Numbered from the stretch's first letter, positions 32,889 to 45,330 are shown. The stretch is DNA of 64,000 bases from Panicum virgatum (GCF_016808335.1 NC_053150.1:43303607-43367606); one strand, 5' to 3'. Translations and numbers: made by a program. The notes: generated from the letters alone by a model not told the origin.

Positions 32889-35800
32889 TCAATCATCATC
32901 ACTGTCTCCACTATCCATATCGTCGACTTCCATGTTGCCATTGTCAATGCAGTACTGCAATATCGTGTCATCTTCCTCCATTTCATCATCACTGTCTTGC
33001 AAGGCCGCTTTCTTGTTCCTTGCTATCAGGTCTGCCAATTTACCTTCAACAATAGTGACTTCTCCATCATCTTGCAAATTGTGCGTGCCTTCATCAGCAT
33101 CTCTTTCTTGGACATCATGCTCTGTGTCAGAGCAACTATCATCTTGGTGTATAGAAGCACAGTTATCATCTTTTTCATTTACATTATACATAGCCCTGTG
33201 TTCAAATTTCTGCACAATCCGCCAATCTTTGCCTAGAGCTGTATCAGGTAGGTAAAATATCTTCTTCGACTGTGTGGCTAAAATGAAAGGGTCAGATTTA
33301 TACCAAAATGATTCAATGTTGATGGACTTGAAATGTCCATTATCTCTGCCCCCTCTTGTCTTCTCAACTTGATTGTACCAATCACACCTGAACAAAACAA
33401 CTGACCAACGGACATCCACATTGGAATTATATTGCAGCTCTATTACCTCCCTCAGGACACCATAATAATCAATTGTCGTGTCTTCATGTGTAACTTCAGT
33501 CATGACTCCACTATTTTGGGTCTGTAAGAACTTCTCACGATCAAGGGTGCTATATCGGATTCCATTTACGCTGCAAGCTTTACAAGTCTTGACTCGAGGA
33601 TCAGGTCCACATTACAACGCAAACAACCCTTCGCTAACGTCTTCTAGTTTCTCTTTTTGAAGCTCTCTGATCTGAAATTTGCAAACCATGTGCAATAGAA
33701 AAACTCAGGACCACAAAAAGGAAATCTTCTCATTATTCCTATAGCCATGAGAACATGCATAAGAATACTTACATGCCTCCTGAACCACTTAGGAAATTCT
33801 TTTTGGAGCCTTTTGTCAACATCATGAACTCCGGCACTCTCCAACTCCTTGAACAACCTGCATTACAAAGTAAGACACAATTGTTGTATTAGGACATAGT
33901 GGCGTAGCACCATATATAGATAACTATAAAAAGAACCTTTCATTTGATACTTACTCCACATATGGATAAACCTCGTCGCAGTTATTCAACATGTACCAGA
34001 CCAACTTCTCCAAGTCTTCATCGGAGGCATGATCAACACTACTGCCCCCCATGAGTTTAACACCATGCATAAACACAAAGATATCATCCCCAACAGGTTC
34101 ATCCCCACTAGTGCCATGGGTATCCCGATTAAATCGATTGTCCACATCCTCAGTGTACCTTGAACAAAATGTCAAGGTGTCAGTAGCAGCATAGGCCTCA
34201 GCTATTGATCCCTCTGGTCTAGCCCTGTTCCTCATTGAATTCTTGAAAGTACCCATTCGCCGCTCAATAGGGTACATCCATCCATACTGAACAGGTCTTG
34301 TAAGCAATATCTGATCAGGCAGGTGGACTGCCAAGTGCACCATAACATCAAAGAATGCTGGGGGGTAAATCTTTTCAAGCTTGCATAAGATCAATACAAT
34401 ATCTCTTTTCAATCTATTTATGACATCTATCCTCAGATTTCTACTACACAATTCCCGAAAGAATTTGCCAAGTTCTGCAGTGGTTTCGTATAGTTCTCCA
34501 CAAATCCCCAACACAAGTTTCTTCTCCACAAATCCCCGAAGGCCAGCGGGCAGAATTCTCTGTAGAAGGACATGACAATCATGAGTTTTCAGTCCCTGCA
34601 CCTTACTACCATCAAAACTTATGCGTTTTGCTAGGTTGGCTGCGTAACCATGTAGAAACTTTATACTCTTTAGGAAGTTACAGAACTCAATCATTTTTTC
34701 CTTTGCCAACATGTAGCAAGCTTTTGGTTTTCGAACCGTATTCCCATCCTCCTTCAAGTGCTGATTAGGTCTTATGCGCATGTCAAGAAAATCCAACCTA
34801 GCATTAATAGTGTCCTTTGTATTGCCCTCGATGTCGAGCAATGTTCCAAGAATGCTGTCACAAATATTTTTCTCAATGTGCATCACATCAAGGACATGTG
34901 GCACCAGTAAGTCTTTCCAGTAAGGGAGCCTCCACAGACTACTCCAGCGACTGAATATTATGGGTTCTTCATTCCCTCCATGCTTTCTTTTCTTACTTGC
35001 ATCCTGTTTGCTCGGCTTGACATCTTTGACCTTCTCTAGTTCCTGTAGCACCTCCTCGGCACTAAACTTTACTGACTCAGTGCATTTCTCATGGTGCCCA
35101 TCAAATAGGAAGCTTCTTCGCCATCGATGGCTCAATGGGAGGTACCGATGATGCCCAAGGTAACCAATCATATTCCTCAGCGGCCGTGAGAGTGGAATTT
35201 TGTCACAATGAATGCATGCATAATATCCTTTTGTTGTTCGCCCAGACAATGTGCCCAAAGAAGGGTAATCATGTACGCACCATAGTACCGCAGCTCGAAG
35301 CTTGAACTCCTTTCCACTACTTGCATCAAATGTTGTGACACCCCCCCCCCCCATAGTTCAAGCAACTCCTCTATAAGAGGCTCTAGAAATAGATCAAAAT
35401 CTTTCCCTAGAGATGTTGGACCTAGGATGAGTAAGGACATGAAGCAATTTGATTTGTCCACGCATTCCCATGGTGACAAACTCAAAGGCTTCACAAGGAC
35501 AGGCCACATGCTATAAGTGGTGCTAATCTTCCCAAATGGATTGAACCCATAGGTAGCTATGGCAAGCCTCAAGTTCCTAGCATCCGCAGCAAAAGATGGA
35601 TACTTCCTGTCAAAGTGCTTCCAAGCCTCGCCATCTGCCGGATGACTCATTTCATTATCCACATGCCTACACTGTTTCTTGTGCCACTGGGTACTCTCGG
35701 CAGTAGCTTTGGTGACAAATATCCTCTTCAACCTTGGTATAATAGGAAAATGCCTCAACACCTTATGAGGAACCCGTTTGTTGCCACCTACATCCTCCCA

Positions 35801-36508
35801 TCTAGATTCGTTGCATTTTGGGCATGCATCGAGCTCTGCATATTCCTTCCGAAATAACACACAATTATTCTTGCACACATGGATAGAGTTATATCCAAGG
35901 CCCAACTCACGCAGATACTTCTTAGCATCATCATACGATTTCGGTAGGTCACATTCTGGAAGAGCGGCTGACAATAGATTCAACAATGCATCAAATGTTG
36001 TATTGCTGATCCGATAAAATGATTTGATATGGAGCAACCTCATCATAAATGAAAACCTTGAATGCTTAGATCCAGGAATAAGTGATTGCTCCGCATCTTC
36101 AAGGACTTTGAAGAAATTAGGTTCTTTTCCATCTGCCTCTGCTGCTCTATACAGGTCTCCTATTAACTCTGGCACTCCATGATCGTCCTCATCATCATGC
36201 TCATCCGCATCCATCTCAAAACCATCATTGCCATGTTCATAAGCCTCATTCTCTACAACCTCAACCTCTACACCATCCACAGATTCTCCATGATGAATCC
36301 ACCGACTGTACGTACATGAAATCCCAAAAATATGTATATGGTTATAGACTTCTTGCTGCGGCCATGACTTCAGATTCAGGCATCTTCGGCGTGGGCAACG
36401 TATTTGAACATCCTTCCCAAATTTTTGGCCCACAAATTCCATGAACTGATCAACTCCTGCCATATACTCGGTTGTAAATTGTCTTCCATGTATCCATCTT
36501 CTATCCAT
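32889..36508 (-). pseudogene. TNPD-like transposase of the CACTA element (Transposase_21), frameshifted
   Basis: The start is the ATG at 36508, immediately after a 3' splice site (AACACAG), as expected for a gene with a non-coding first exon. Domains in order: N-terminal association domain (MDRRWIHGRQFTTEYMAG, then IRCPRRRC), acidic linker, Transposase_21 catalytic region (ATYGFNPFGKISTTYSMWP), a DUF4218-like block (HLAVHLPDQI, YPIERRMGTFKNSMRN), and a DUF4216-like block (RCDWYNQVEKTRGG). The C-terminus is acidic. The frame is lost at a run of 12 C (35341-35352; G on the coding strand), with the downstream frame open again at once. A TAA at 33614-33612 also interrupts it. This would be the catalytic transposase. 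Confidence 0.88.
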
Positions 36509-37263
36509 CTGTGTTGAACGTAACAATATTAATTTCAGAGCAAATTTATCAAACAATTACACTACAAATTCAAGCAACTGTATATGAAACTCAATTTTAG
36601 AAGGAATAAATAAGTGCACAATTTTATATAGGCTGCTTATTTCATATGATTTCCAAGGTACATGATTTTACTCCACTGCACATAGAATAGAAATTAGAAA
36701 GGTAGCATGATTTTACTCTGCTGCACATCAGAGTAGAAACATAGTGCCAGTTCAACATCTCCTCATCGCAACAAAATTACTAACCCTCACAATCATGCCA
36801 AGCCCCTTTAACATTCTAGATGTGCAATCCATTATCCATGGCAAGAGTTTAATGGCACAAATCTCATACAACAATCTACATTGAGGTAACCATCAATTAG
36901 TGAATCTCACCGGGGTGCTGCCTTGCCCTTCGCGTGCCTGCTCGAAGATGCCACCGCAATCGTGCCTGGTGGCTGCCGTCACCACAGCCGCGCTCGCAGC
37001 TATGTGCGTGCCGGCCGCCGCCGCCGCCGCCACCGCGTGCCTGCCGGCCGTCGCCGCGTGCCTGCCGGCCGTCACCGTGTGCCTGCCTGCCGGCCGCCGC
37101 CGTCGCGAGCCTACCTGCCGGTCGTCGCCGTTGCGAGCCTACCTACCGGCCGCCGCCCACAGATGCGAATCGTGCCCCGCCCCACAGATGCGAATTTCAT
37201 TCAAGTATACCTGCACTGTTTATTTCTTTCAAGTAACTTGTCAAACGAAACAAAGCCAACGAT
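36509..37263. other. 5' region of the CACTA genes
   Basis: The part next to TNPD is AT-rich, followed by a GC-rich block (36900-37150) with CCGCCGCC and TGCCGGCCG repeats, probably the untranslated leader and promoter. Ala- and Arg-rich open frames here look like repeat artefacts. Confidence 0.45.
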
Positions 37264-37331
37264 GATGTTGTAGTCTAGTGGTTAAGAAACGTGGTGTTGG
37301 TAGCCACGTCCCAGGTTCGATTCCTGGCTGC
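37264..37331 (+). repeat. tRNA-like sequence (SINE head or tRNA pseudogene)
   Basis: TAGTCTAGTGG (37271-37281) matches the pol III A box, and GGTTCGATTCC (37314-37324) matches the B box at normal spacing. The T arm (CCAGG/CCTGG) and an anticodon-like arm (GTGGT/GCCAC) can fold. The acceptor stem does not pair, so a working tRNA is unlikely. Confidence 0.55.
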
Positions 37332-37365
37332 TGTTGTTTTTGCCCCATTTAACTTTATTAGTGTC

Positions 37366-37585
37366 TTTGGGTGCCACTGGTTGCATAAGGTTGCGGGCCC
37401 ATGTGGCTGGTGGGTCCCGGACATCTGAAGATGGGTGTAGGTGGGTCCAGCATGACAGGTGGGGCTCACGGGTGGCACAAGGTTGCGGACCCATGTGGCC
37501 TGGACATCTGAAGATGGGTTCCACGTGGTAGGTGGCTCCGGCATGACAAGTGGGGCCCACGGGTGGCACAAGGTTACAGGCCCAC
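37366..37585. repeat. imperfect ~85-bp repeats near the right CACTA end
   Basis: Three partial units share GGTTGCGGGCCCATGTGG-type and GACATCTGAAGATGGG sequence, separated by GGTGGGTCC-like stretches. Right subterminal TGACGAA motifs follow to 37833. Confidence 0.65.
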
Positions 37586-37836
37586 ATGAGGTAATCAGTG
37601 ACGATACATATTCATCAGAATTCATTACCTAAATGATGAATATGATCTGTTATGAAATTCATTATTGTTTTATGACGCTCAGTTGCAGTTCGTCATAATT
37701 TTTTAATGGCTGGCCTCCGTCACCCGTGATCCATGACGAATCCTAAAATTTCGTCATTCATGTATCATGTTTAATGATGAATTTTGTGAATGTCACAAGG
37801 AAATCGTCATAGATTAACACATTTCTACTAGTGTGC

Positions 37837-38754
37837 CTTGCTGGGAAGGGGGATCTGTTGGCTGAGGGCTGAGAGCCTTGAGAACATGGGGGCAAGTCTC
37901 CTCCATGCGCACTGTCTGTCCTTGCGGCGTTGCATATATGACCAAGTTTGGGAGGAAGTCCTGATCGGACTTGGAATTCTTAGTCGAGTAGGATTCGACT
38001 TCCTTGCTGTACTGGATTAGGTCATCCAGTTCATCCTCCGGGTCATAAGAGTACTCAGAATCGGAATCGGTTAGGCCACCGGTTTTGGAATATATGTGCT
38101 TTGGGTGAGCGAGAAGCGGGATGCCCATCTCTACGCGGAGGGCATTCTCATTCATCCAATGTAGCCACAATTGTGTAGGAGTTAATCCTTCTGGCTCTTT
38201 AATCCAGGGTGGTCGAAAATCGACTTGCTAGATTGTTCAGGAGCTTTGAATTTTCCCTTTTTAAGCTTGACTAATTCCCAGAGGGCATCTGCCATCTGGG
38301 GTGGATGGGTCATAGCATCCATGAACAAGTAGATGTTGTTTGACCAATCCTCGAGATCGTCGAATGGTTCGAGTTTGTCAAGAGTTTCCATGAACTGGTC
38401 GAAATCTTGATCAAATAAAGGGTCAGGAATATCAGTTGGTTCAGGAGTCCACTTGTGAGCAGGTTTCGGTGAAGGAATCTGGGGTTTCCCAGAAGGAGAC
38501 GGTCCCATCCGAGCAAGCTGAGGGTTTGCCTCTTCGTGTTTCCCACAAATTTCTCCTCCCGAGTTCTGCTTCTTGTTTTCGATTCAGGTCCTTTAGGCGT
38601 GATGAGGTGGCTGGAGAGGCCACCCGATATATCGGCCATGAGAGCCCAGGAACCGAAAACAAGTGTTGTGCCCTCAGGCACATTGTTGGCGTCGCTTGAT
38701 CCGGCCATCGAATTCGCTGATGAACTCGCCGAATCCCCTACCTGGCATGCCAGC
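37837..38754 (-). pseudogene. gag-like region of the left retrotransposon unit
   Basis: It matches 46367-47725 of the right unit but lacks about 430 bp (equivalent to roughly 47118-47546). It reads on the minus strand from an ATG near 38708 (MAGSSDANNVPEG) and soon loses frame. Segments such as ADALWELVKLKKGKF are shared. No recognised gag motif survives; 'gag-like' is by position after the primer-binding site. Confidence 0.6.
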
Positions 38755-39167
38755 TATCGGTGTTTACCACCAAGCCTGCTCAGGGATACCCTTAGCAGTA
38801 GGATTGTAGGTAGCGATCAACTGCTCTGGAACTCAATGGTACAAGGAACACAAAGATTTAGACAGATTCAGGCCGCGAGTTGCGTAATACCCTACGTCCT
38901 GTGTGGTTGTTTGTATTACCTTAGGTGTTAATATGTTGAGGGGGTCCCTGCCCGCCCTTATATATCCGGGAGGACAGGGTTACATGGAAAGTCCTAGCCG
39001 AGTACAGTTGGAGTCCTACTACAATACAATCAGGTAGTTTCCATTGTACTACATCTAGTTCTACGCCTATTCGGGTAGTTACAAGAGAGGTAAGGTAAAC
39101 CCATGAGCTATCCCGTATTCTAGAACATTCTATGCCTATAAGCAGTCCCACTGCCCCGGGTCTGACA
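38755..39167 (-). repeat. middle LTR shared by the two retrotransposon units
   Basis: It starts TATCGG (TGTCGG mutated) and ends TCTGACA. The sequence to its left is a primer-binding site (inverted CTACCTGGCATGCCAGC). To its right is the purine tract GAGCTCGGGGGCC (inverted, 39168-39180). Confidence 0.88.
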
Positions 39168-40880
39168 GGCCCCCGAGCTCTTCGCAGCCGAGTCCTGCAG
39201 ACGCGAGTACTTAGCAGGGCGTCCACGAGTACGTCAAGTAGTCAGAACATCCTTCTGGTTGCTTCTAGGCCTTCCTCCTGGTATGTCGTGTAGTCCTCCA
39301 AGTACTTCTAGTTGCTCCGAGGCTGTGAGGTGCTCAAGCCCCGAAATCTTGATCATATATGGTGCGTGAAGTACTCGCACTCCATATGGAGTAGCCCCCA
39401 AGCCTTAGGTTGAATCGCACAATCAGGCTGAGGGTCACTTCAGTCTTTTTCTTTCTTTATTTTCCAAAAAAATTGAAAAATAAATTACTGATGCACATAT
39501 CCCGCAGCCCCGAGCCTTAAATCAAAATCCTGTATCTTGCGAGTAGCCCCCCGAGCAAAGATTTGGAATTAAGGATCTAAGACGTGGCATCAGATTTTAT
39601 TCCTATGAATATCTGCAGGTTTAATAAGATCCGATATCCAAAAAGATCCCTTTTTCGGGTAGATTCCTAGAAAAATGATATGATTGGATATGCCACACTG
39701 ATTGCACCTGTAATATCCTCAAAAATAAAACCCGAGATGTTTATCTCTTTACTGTATGCTCACATGAGATTTCACTATGTGGAGAATCTATACTATTGCA
39801 CTCGTGAATGCTGTCACTGTAGCATCACGGGCTGTCCTCCAGTGGAGCCCCATGCAGCTATAAAAGGTGGGTGAGAGGCCTTGCCAGAAGCACCAGCGAT
39901 CTGAAGCTATGGCTTGCATTTGGTCTTCTTGCTCTTGCCCTTCTGAAATTTGTGTAGTACTTTCCAACAAAAGATGCTAGAAGAGAACTTGCAAGTGACA
40001 AGAAAAGTCCCTGCTACCTCATCCTACAACCCTTCTTCTCTCAGCGGATCTATGCTAGAAATCATGTCCTTGCATATTCCAATGAGGCAGGGTTTCAGGG
40101 GATGAGTGGCATCTAGTTGTGTTATACTCTTGGGGTTACCTATTTCTGGGTGCCCAAGAACTGTCATCTCTGGTGGGGAGACTTAATCTTGTCACAACAT
40201 ATTTAGGGAGAAGGAGAAATTCTTTTGCAAGATGCTACAATTGATCTTGCGAGGCGATTACTGTAATCTGTCTCCTTACTCTTGAAACTTTTCTCCCAGA
40301 ATATGAGTATCATTATTCCCTTGATGGGAATAAAAAGTTTGTACTTTGTCATGACCTTGGTCCGATCTAGCTGCAGCAGGCCTCGACCAGAAGCTCTAGG
40401 GTGTGCATGCAGGTCTGAGTCGTTGTACAGCTCTTAGAAAGAAGTACTCGAGTTGTAATATTGAATAGTTTGACTATATCGAATATTTTCCTATGTCGAG
40501 TACTTTTCCCCTTTTTCTGGAATGCAATCCCAGTAGAAGGAAGTTAAGTCGAGTAGTTGTTTAAGGGATGTGAGTATTTTATTTTTCCGGAATGTAATCT
40601 CAGAAAAAAGAAATGTCTCAGAAAATCCCGCTTTTACCGCAATCGGTAACTGACTGTTACTCTTCTAGGTATTTACCATTTTTCCACCGCTACTTATAAA
40701 ATAGAACGGTAAGTTAGGTTTTACCCCACCTCCCACCACTCTCCATTTCTTACTGTTTAGATCTGTTTACTGCGCTCCTTAGAGCTTCCAGATCTAGACC
40801 GCCTCCTTGCTTTCTCTTGCTCTAAATCCTTGATTAGGGTTTAGCCATTGCATACGCGTGAAGCGCTCTATAGATTTCCG
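39168..40880 (+). other. upstream region of the antisense gene in the right unit
   Basis: No gene is seen. Two plus-strand TATA-like boxes, TATAAAA at 39859-39865 and TATAAAAT at 40695-40702, could serve the antisense gene starting at 40881. TCGAGTA motifs recur from 40440 on. Confidence 0.5.
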
Positions 40881-43794
40881 GATGGCCCCCAAGAAGTCGA
40901 GCAAGGGCAAGGGAGTGGCCGCAGAGCCAACCCACGAGGAAGGATGGGTGCCAAGTAAGAGTTCTGACTTTGACTTGTAAACCCTTGTTTTTGATGGTCT
41001 TTTGCCAGAGAAATCCATCATCCAATGGCGTCCTGCCTTGGGTGAAGATTGTCCGTAGGAAAATACGGGCGAAATCATAGCATTTGCCCCTTATTTTGAA
41101 TGGGGATTGGGAGTCCCTTGTTTGGCTTTTTTTCTCTGGGCTCCTGTATTATTATAGGATCCAGCTTCACCACTTGACCCCAAATTCTTTTGTTCATATT
41201 TCTATCTTCGTACATTTGTGTGAAGCTTTTCTGGGCATCGAGCCCCATTTTGAGCTCTTCCGATTTCTTTTCCATCTCATGCCCTAGCCAGACTCCTACG
41301 ATCTAGATGTAGTAGGTGGAACGGGTCTTCAGCTTAGACAGGGGAAGGAAAAAGTATATATCCCCTATAAGCTTAGTAGCAAAGTAATCGACTGGAAACC
41401 CACATGGTTGTACATAGAAACTAATGGGAGACCCTACCAGCGATTACTCCAGGCCCTCCGATTCAAAGACCTGAATGGAACAAGAAAACAGTGGAAGACA
41501 GTCAAATCCCCGAACTACTCGCTCGGATTGCCAGTCTTAGGCAAAAGCATATAACTGGGGATGCTGTCTTCTTTGACTAGATGAGAAGAAGAATCCAGCC
41601 ATTACAAGCTAGAGAGACGTTCAGCTTTCAGTATCAGGGAACATCCGATTCGTCACGGTACTCGAAAGAAGAGATCTCGAATGAAGAAGTCTTTAGTCGA
41701 GTACGGCGACTTCTTAAGGATGTGAAGCATGTGCCCATTATTCCTGATACTTTTTCTGTAGCCAATCCTCTGAAGCAGGTGATCATCAAAGTAGTCGATT
41801 TGTATTGATCGAGTACCTTGGTTTAGCAAGATTCTGATAGAATTTGTGTTTCTGTAGGAGGACATGGAGCTTTTTAAGAGCAGTCCTCCGTTGCCAGGCA
41901 CTAACCGTCCTTCCTCAAGCGCTCTTATACTGCCAACTTAATCCCAAGAATCTTGCTTTAAGGAAAATTGCATGGGTAGTGTTAAATTCTGATTTTGGTT
42001 GCGCAGATGAAGAGGTGGTTGTAGAAGACAGTGATGGGGAGCACAACCCCAGTACGAGCGCGGATACCCAAGCGGGGCACTCGAAGGGTATGCGATCGGC
42101 GGTGAGGAAGCGTCGTAGATCCTCGCAAGCTACTAGCGACAGGTAAGTAGCTAGTTGGTTGCAGTCGAGTACATACTTTTAAGTTTTGATTTGCTTTCCT
42201 TGATTTTGTTTTTGCTTTTTCAAGTCCGGCAGCTAAGATGCCGCGGATTACAACATCTGAGGATGATACTATGGTGGGAAAGACTATCCCTTCCACCACA
42301 GTGGACTCATCAAAGGGGACTGGGACTACTCGACCGGCGAGTAGTTCCAAAGCTAGTGACGCCAGGAATGCGGGTGGCGGTGCCGTGATCATCAGGCTGC
42401 CCCCTTAGTTCGGCGTGAGGAAGCTTGCTATAATAAGGGCGTCTACGTAAGTTTCTTGAAACTTGTTTGTAGATCTGACTGTGTATCAAGTATAATTTTA
42501 ACTCTGATATTTTTTCAGTGACGCACTCCTCGAGGCAAGGGGAGGAACTGAAGTGATTCAGCCCCCAAGCCGATAGCGGAGAAACCCCTGAGTACTCTAG
42601 AAATGGATGCTCATGAGGCGGAGGGGATGGCGAATTCCATGACGCGGAATTCAATACTCCCAGATGCTGAGAGGAGCGATAAAAAGCTCCCGGAGGAGGA
42701 AGGCGAAAAGCTTCCAGAAGAGGGGGGAGGCGAAACGCTTCCAGAAGAGGGGGGAGGCGAAAAGCTTCCTGAGGAGGGAGGAGGCGAAAAGCTTCCTGAG
42801 GAGACCCCCACAGGTAAACTTATAATGCCTTTTACTGAGGGAGTACTTCCCTTTGATTTTCCTCTTATCTGGTTTTGTAACCTAACTTTTTCTCTAGATT
42901 CCCAAATTCCAGGTAATACTATGGGCAGCTCTGAGGACGCGCCGCATACAAAAGCGGTGTCTATGGTGCAAGCGACTACTTCCCTAGTTTCATCGGGAAG
43001 TGCCTTGCCACAAGAGAATATAAAGCTTGCTCACAAGCTTTTGTCAGTAAGTTGTCGACTGATTCGAGTACTTATGAATTTGTTAGATCGAGTAGTATAT
43101 ACTGATCTTTTGTCTATTCACTTTTTGCAGGAAGTGTTAGAGCAGGGGAGTAGCCAGCCCCAGGATGACACGGAGCTAAATGCTCTGAGAGAGCAAGTGA
43201 AAAAGCTCTTGTCTGAGAAGGCTTCTCTCCATGAGAAGAATAAGAAGCTCTCCAAAGCCAAGAAAGGTTAGTCTTTAGCATATATGATGCAATCGACTAG
43301 GTTGTTCCGCCTGGTATTTGTAAGTCCTTCTTTTTAATCAAGTATTAAGCATTATAAAAATTATTAAAGATTGAGGAAAGGTTGGTACCGGATCTTAAGA
43401 TTCTTATGTGCCGAAACACAGATGAGATCGAAAAGCTCAAGAAGATCAAGGAGGATTCTGACCAGGAGATGGCAACAGTCCTTAAGCAGCTCAAGGACCT
43501 GTCGGAATCCCAGGACTTGATGCAGCGAGAGCTTGAAGAGTTGAGAGATCTAATAGATGCTGCTCAAGCTGTGGCGGACCTTGTACAGATTCCAGAGGGG
43601 AACGAAGACGAGCCGCTCACATTGGCAGGGAGGCTTCGTAAAGTATCTGAGAGCTTTGAGAGGCACGTCTCCACAACCACCCGACAGTATGTAGGGAATG
43701 TACTTGGGTTGGTGAAGTCCTACTGGCCACGTACTCCACTGGATCCACTTGGGGAGGGTGCAAAGGCTGACTGCAGTGATGACCAATTTGGTTA
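40881..43794 (+). pseudogene. antisense gene of the right unit, Transposase_28-like plus coiled coil, degenerate
   Basis: It reads opposite to the retrotransposon, like the antisense gene at 13296-17031. It starts MAPKKSSKGKGVA at 40881. Stops appear at 40978 (TAA) and 41056 (TAG), with a frame change near 41120. The segment after that (HHLTPNSFVHISIFVHLCEA, 41162-41227) is the same domain as in the other element (compare LHNFSPNSISQAAVFVAVCE). Later parts are an acidic repeat-bearing region (42603-42810) and a coiled coil (43382-43795, MVPDLKILMCRNTDEIEKL start). Intron-like gaps with GT-AG edges separate them. It is clearly non-functional as read. Confidence 0.7.
42676..42810 (+). repeat. 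coding minisatellite (KLPEEGGGE units)
   Basis: 24-27-bp units of the form GAAAAGCTTCC(A/T)GA(A/G)GAGG repeat about five times in frame, giving KLPEEGGGE-like peptides inside the antisense gene. Confidence 0.8.
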
Positions 43795-44396
43795 GTATCT
43801 GGAAGAAACCTCCTCCGTAGCGGATAAAATAGTGGAGTCCTTGAACAAGTCCAGATCTCCTTGAGTTTTCTGTAAAATAATTGGCTTGTTAGTGCCTCAA
43901 GTACTCTATACAAATGTTTAAATTTGTGTATTGTCGAGTACTTGTTTCTGTGAAAGGATTGCATGATCCTTTAATTTGTAAGATCTTGTGATCTGTCGAG
44001 TAGTATTACTTAAGAAGTATCATTTAGAGAAGCTCATAAGTTCTGGCGGCATTGCGCCTACTCGATCTTGATGGTAGATACAAAATGTTGTATCCATGGA
44101 CGCTTGCTTTAGATGGAGGAATATACTCGAACTGGATCGAGTAGAATGGTTCTATTCAGAACTCTGGTGCTGACCGGTTAGGATTGAATCCTGTAGGACT
44201 AACCAAGTGGGGAAAGCACTTTGTGGGTGAGTGGTTAGGCTGTGGCCTAATGCAGATTTCCTTTAGAGGGAAATGTTTGGTTTAGACTGGTGCTCTTATG
44301 AACTTGGTTGTCCAAGCAAACGGGAGACTCTCGTCAACTACTCGGGGTACCAAGAACTTATTTTCTGTGTGCTCCTTGGTTTTGGAGTAATTTTCA

Positions 44397-45330
44397 AAGT
44401 TGACCGGTTAGGATAGACCTCATCAGGTTTCTAAAATAGACTTGTTAGGATGAACTCCGTCGAGTTAACCAAGATGAAAATATTTTAGAAATATCCAGAA
44501 CTTACTCGAGCAGGCGAGTAAGGTGTCCCACATAGGGACTGGGGTAATTTCTAAGATTGACCTGTTAGGATGAACCCCGTCAGGTTACCCAAGATGGAAC
44601 CATTTTAGAAATATCCAAAACTTACTCGAGAGAGCGAGTAAGGTGTCCTACCCAAGGACTGGAGAAATTTATAAGATAGACCTGTTAGGATGAACCCCGT
44701 CGGGTTACCCAAGATGGAACCATTTTAGAAATATCCAAAACCTACTCGAGCCAGCGAGTAGGGTGTCCTAAATAAGGACTGGAGTGATTTCTAAGATAGA
44801 CCTGTTAGGATGAACCCCGCCGGGTTACCCAAGATGGAACCACCTTAAAAATATCCAAAAGCTACTCAAGCCAGCGAGTAGGGTGTCCTAAACAAGAACT
44901 GGAGTGATTTCTAAGATAGACCTGTTAGGATGAACCCCGTTGGGTTACCCAAGATGGAACCATTTTAGAAATATCCAAAACATACTCGAGCCAGCGAGTA
45001 GGGTGTCCTAAATAAGGACTGGAGTGATTTCTAAGATAGACCTGTTAGGATGAACCCCGCCGGGTTACCCAAGATGGAACCACCTTAAAAATATCCAAAA
45101 GCTACTCAAGCCAGCGAGTAGGGTGTCCTAAACAAGAACTGGAGTGATTTCTAAGATAGACCTGTTAGGATGAACCCCGTCGGGTTACCCAAGATGGAAC
45201 CATTTTAGAAATATCCAAAACTTACTCGAGCGAGCGAATAAGGTGTCCTACCCAAAATGTAATTTCTAAGATAGACCAGTTAGGGTGAACCCCGTCGGGT
45301 TACTCAAGATGGAACCATTTTAGAAGCACT
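44397..45330. repeat. 120-bp tandem array with 240-bp higher-order units
   Basis: Units carrying GACCTGTTAGGATGAACCCC and ACTCGAG-CAGCGAGTA segments recur every 120 bp for about 7.5 copies. 44761-44940 and 45001-45180 are identical, so dimers of 240 bp were copied as a block. It lies between the gag-like region and the antisense gene, where Tat elements often hold tandem repeats. Confidence 0.9.

Larger units (their letters stand above)
25998..37833 (-). mobile_element. CACTA (En/Spm-type) DNA transposon, 11.8 kb
   Basis: The ends are CACTAGTAGGGA and, inverted on the right, CACTAGTAGAAA. Flanking triplets TGG and TGC differ by one base; comparison with the uninterrupted right unit (about 46364) suggests TGC was the target. 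Both ends carry subterminal GTGACGAA/TTCGTCA motifs. It encodes TNPD-like and TNPA-like proteins on the minus strand, both broken. Confidence 0.9.

Noticed and set aside
36893..37273. Ala/Arg-rich frames in the CACTA leader as a gene
   Set aside because: Short CCGCCGCC-type repeats read open in several frames on both strands.
37264..37331. A functional tRNA gene (anticodon TGG by position)
   Set aside because: The acceptor strands do not pair and it sits inside a transposon, so a SINE head or pseudogene is more likely.
44397..45330. Regular 120-bp repeats resembling a CRISPR-like array
   Set aside because: The host is a plant, the units are near-identical along their full length with no unique spacers, and they sit inside an LTR element.
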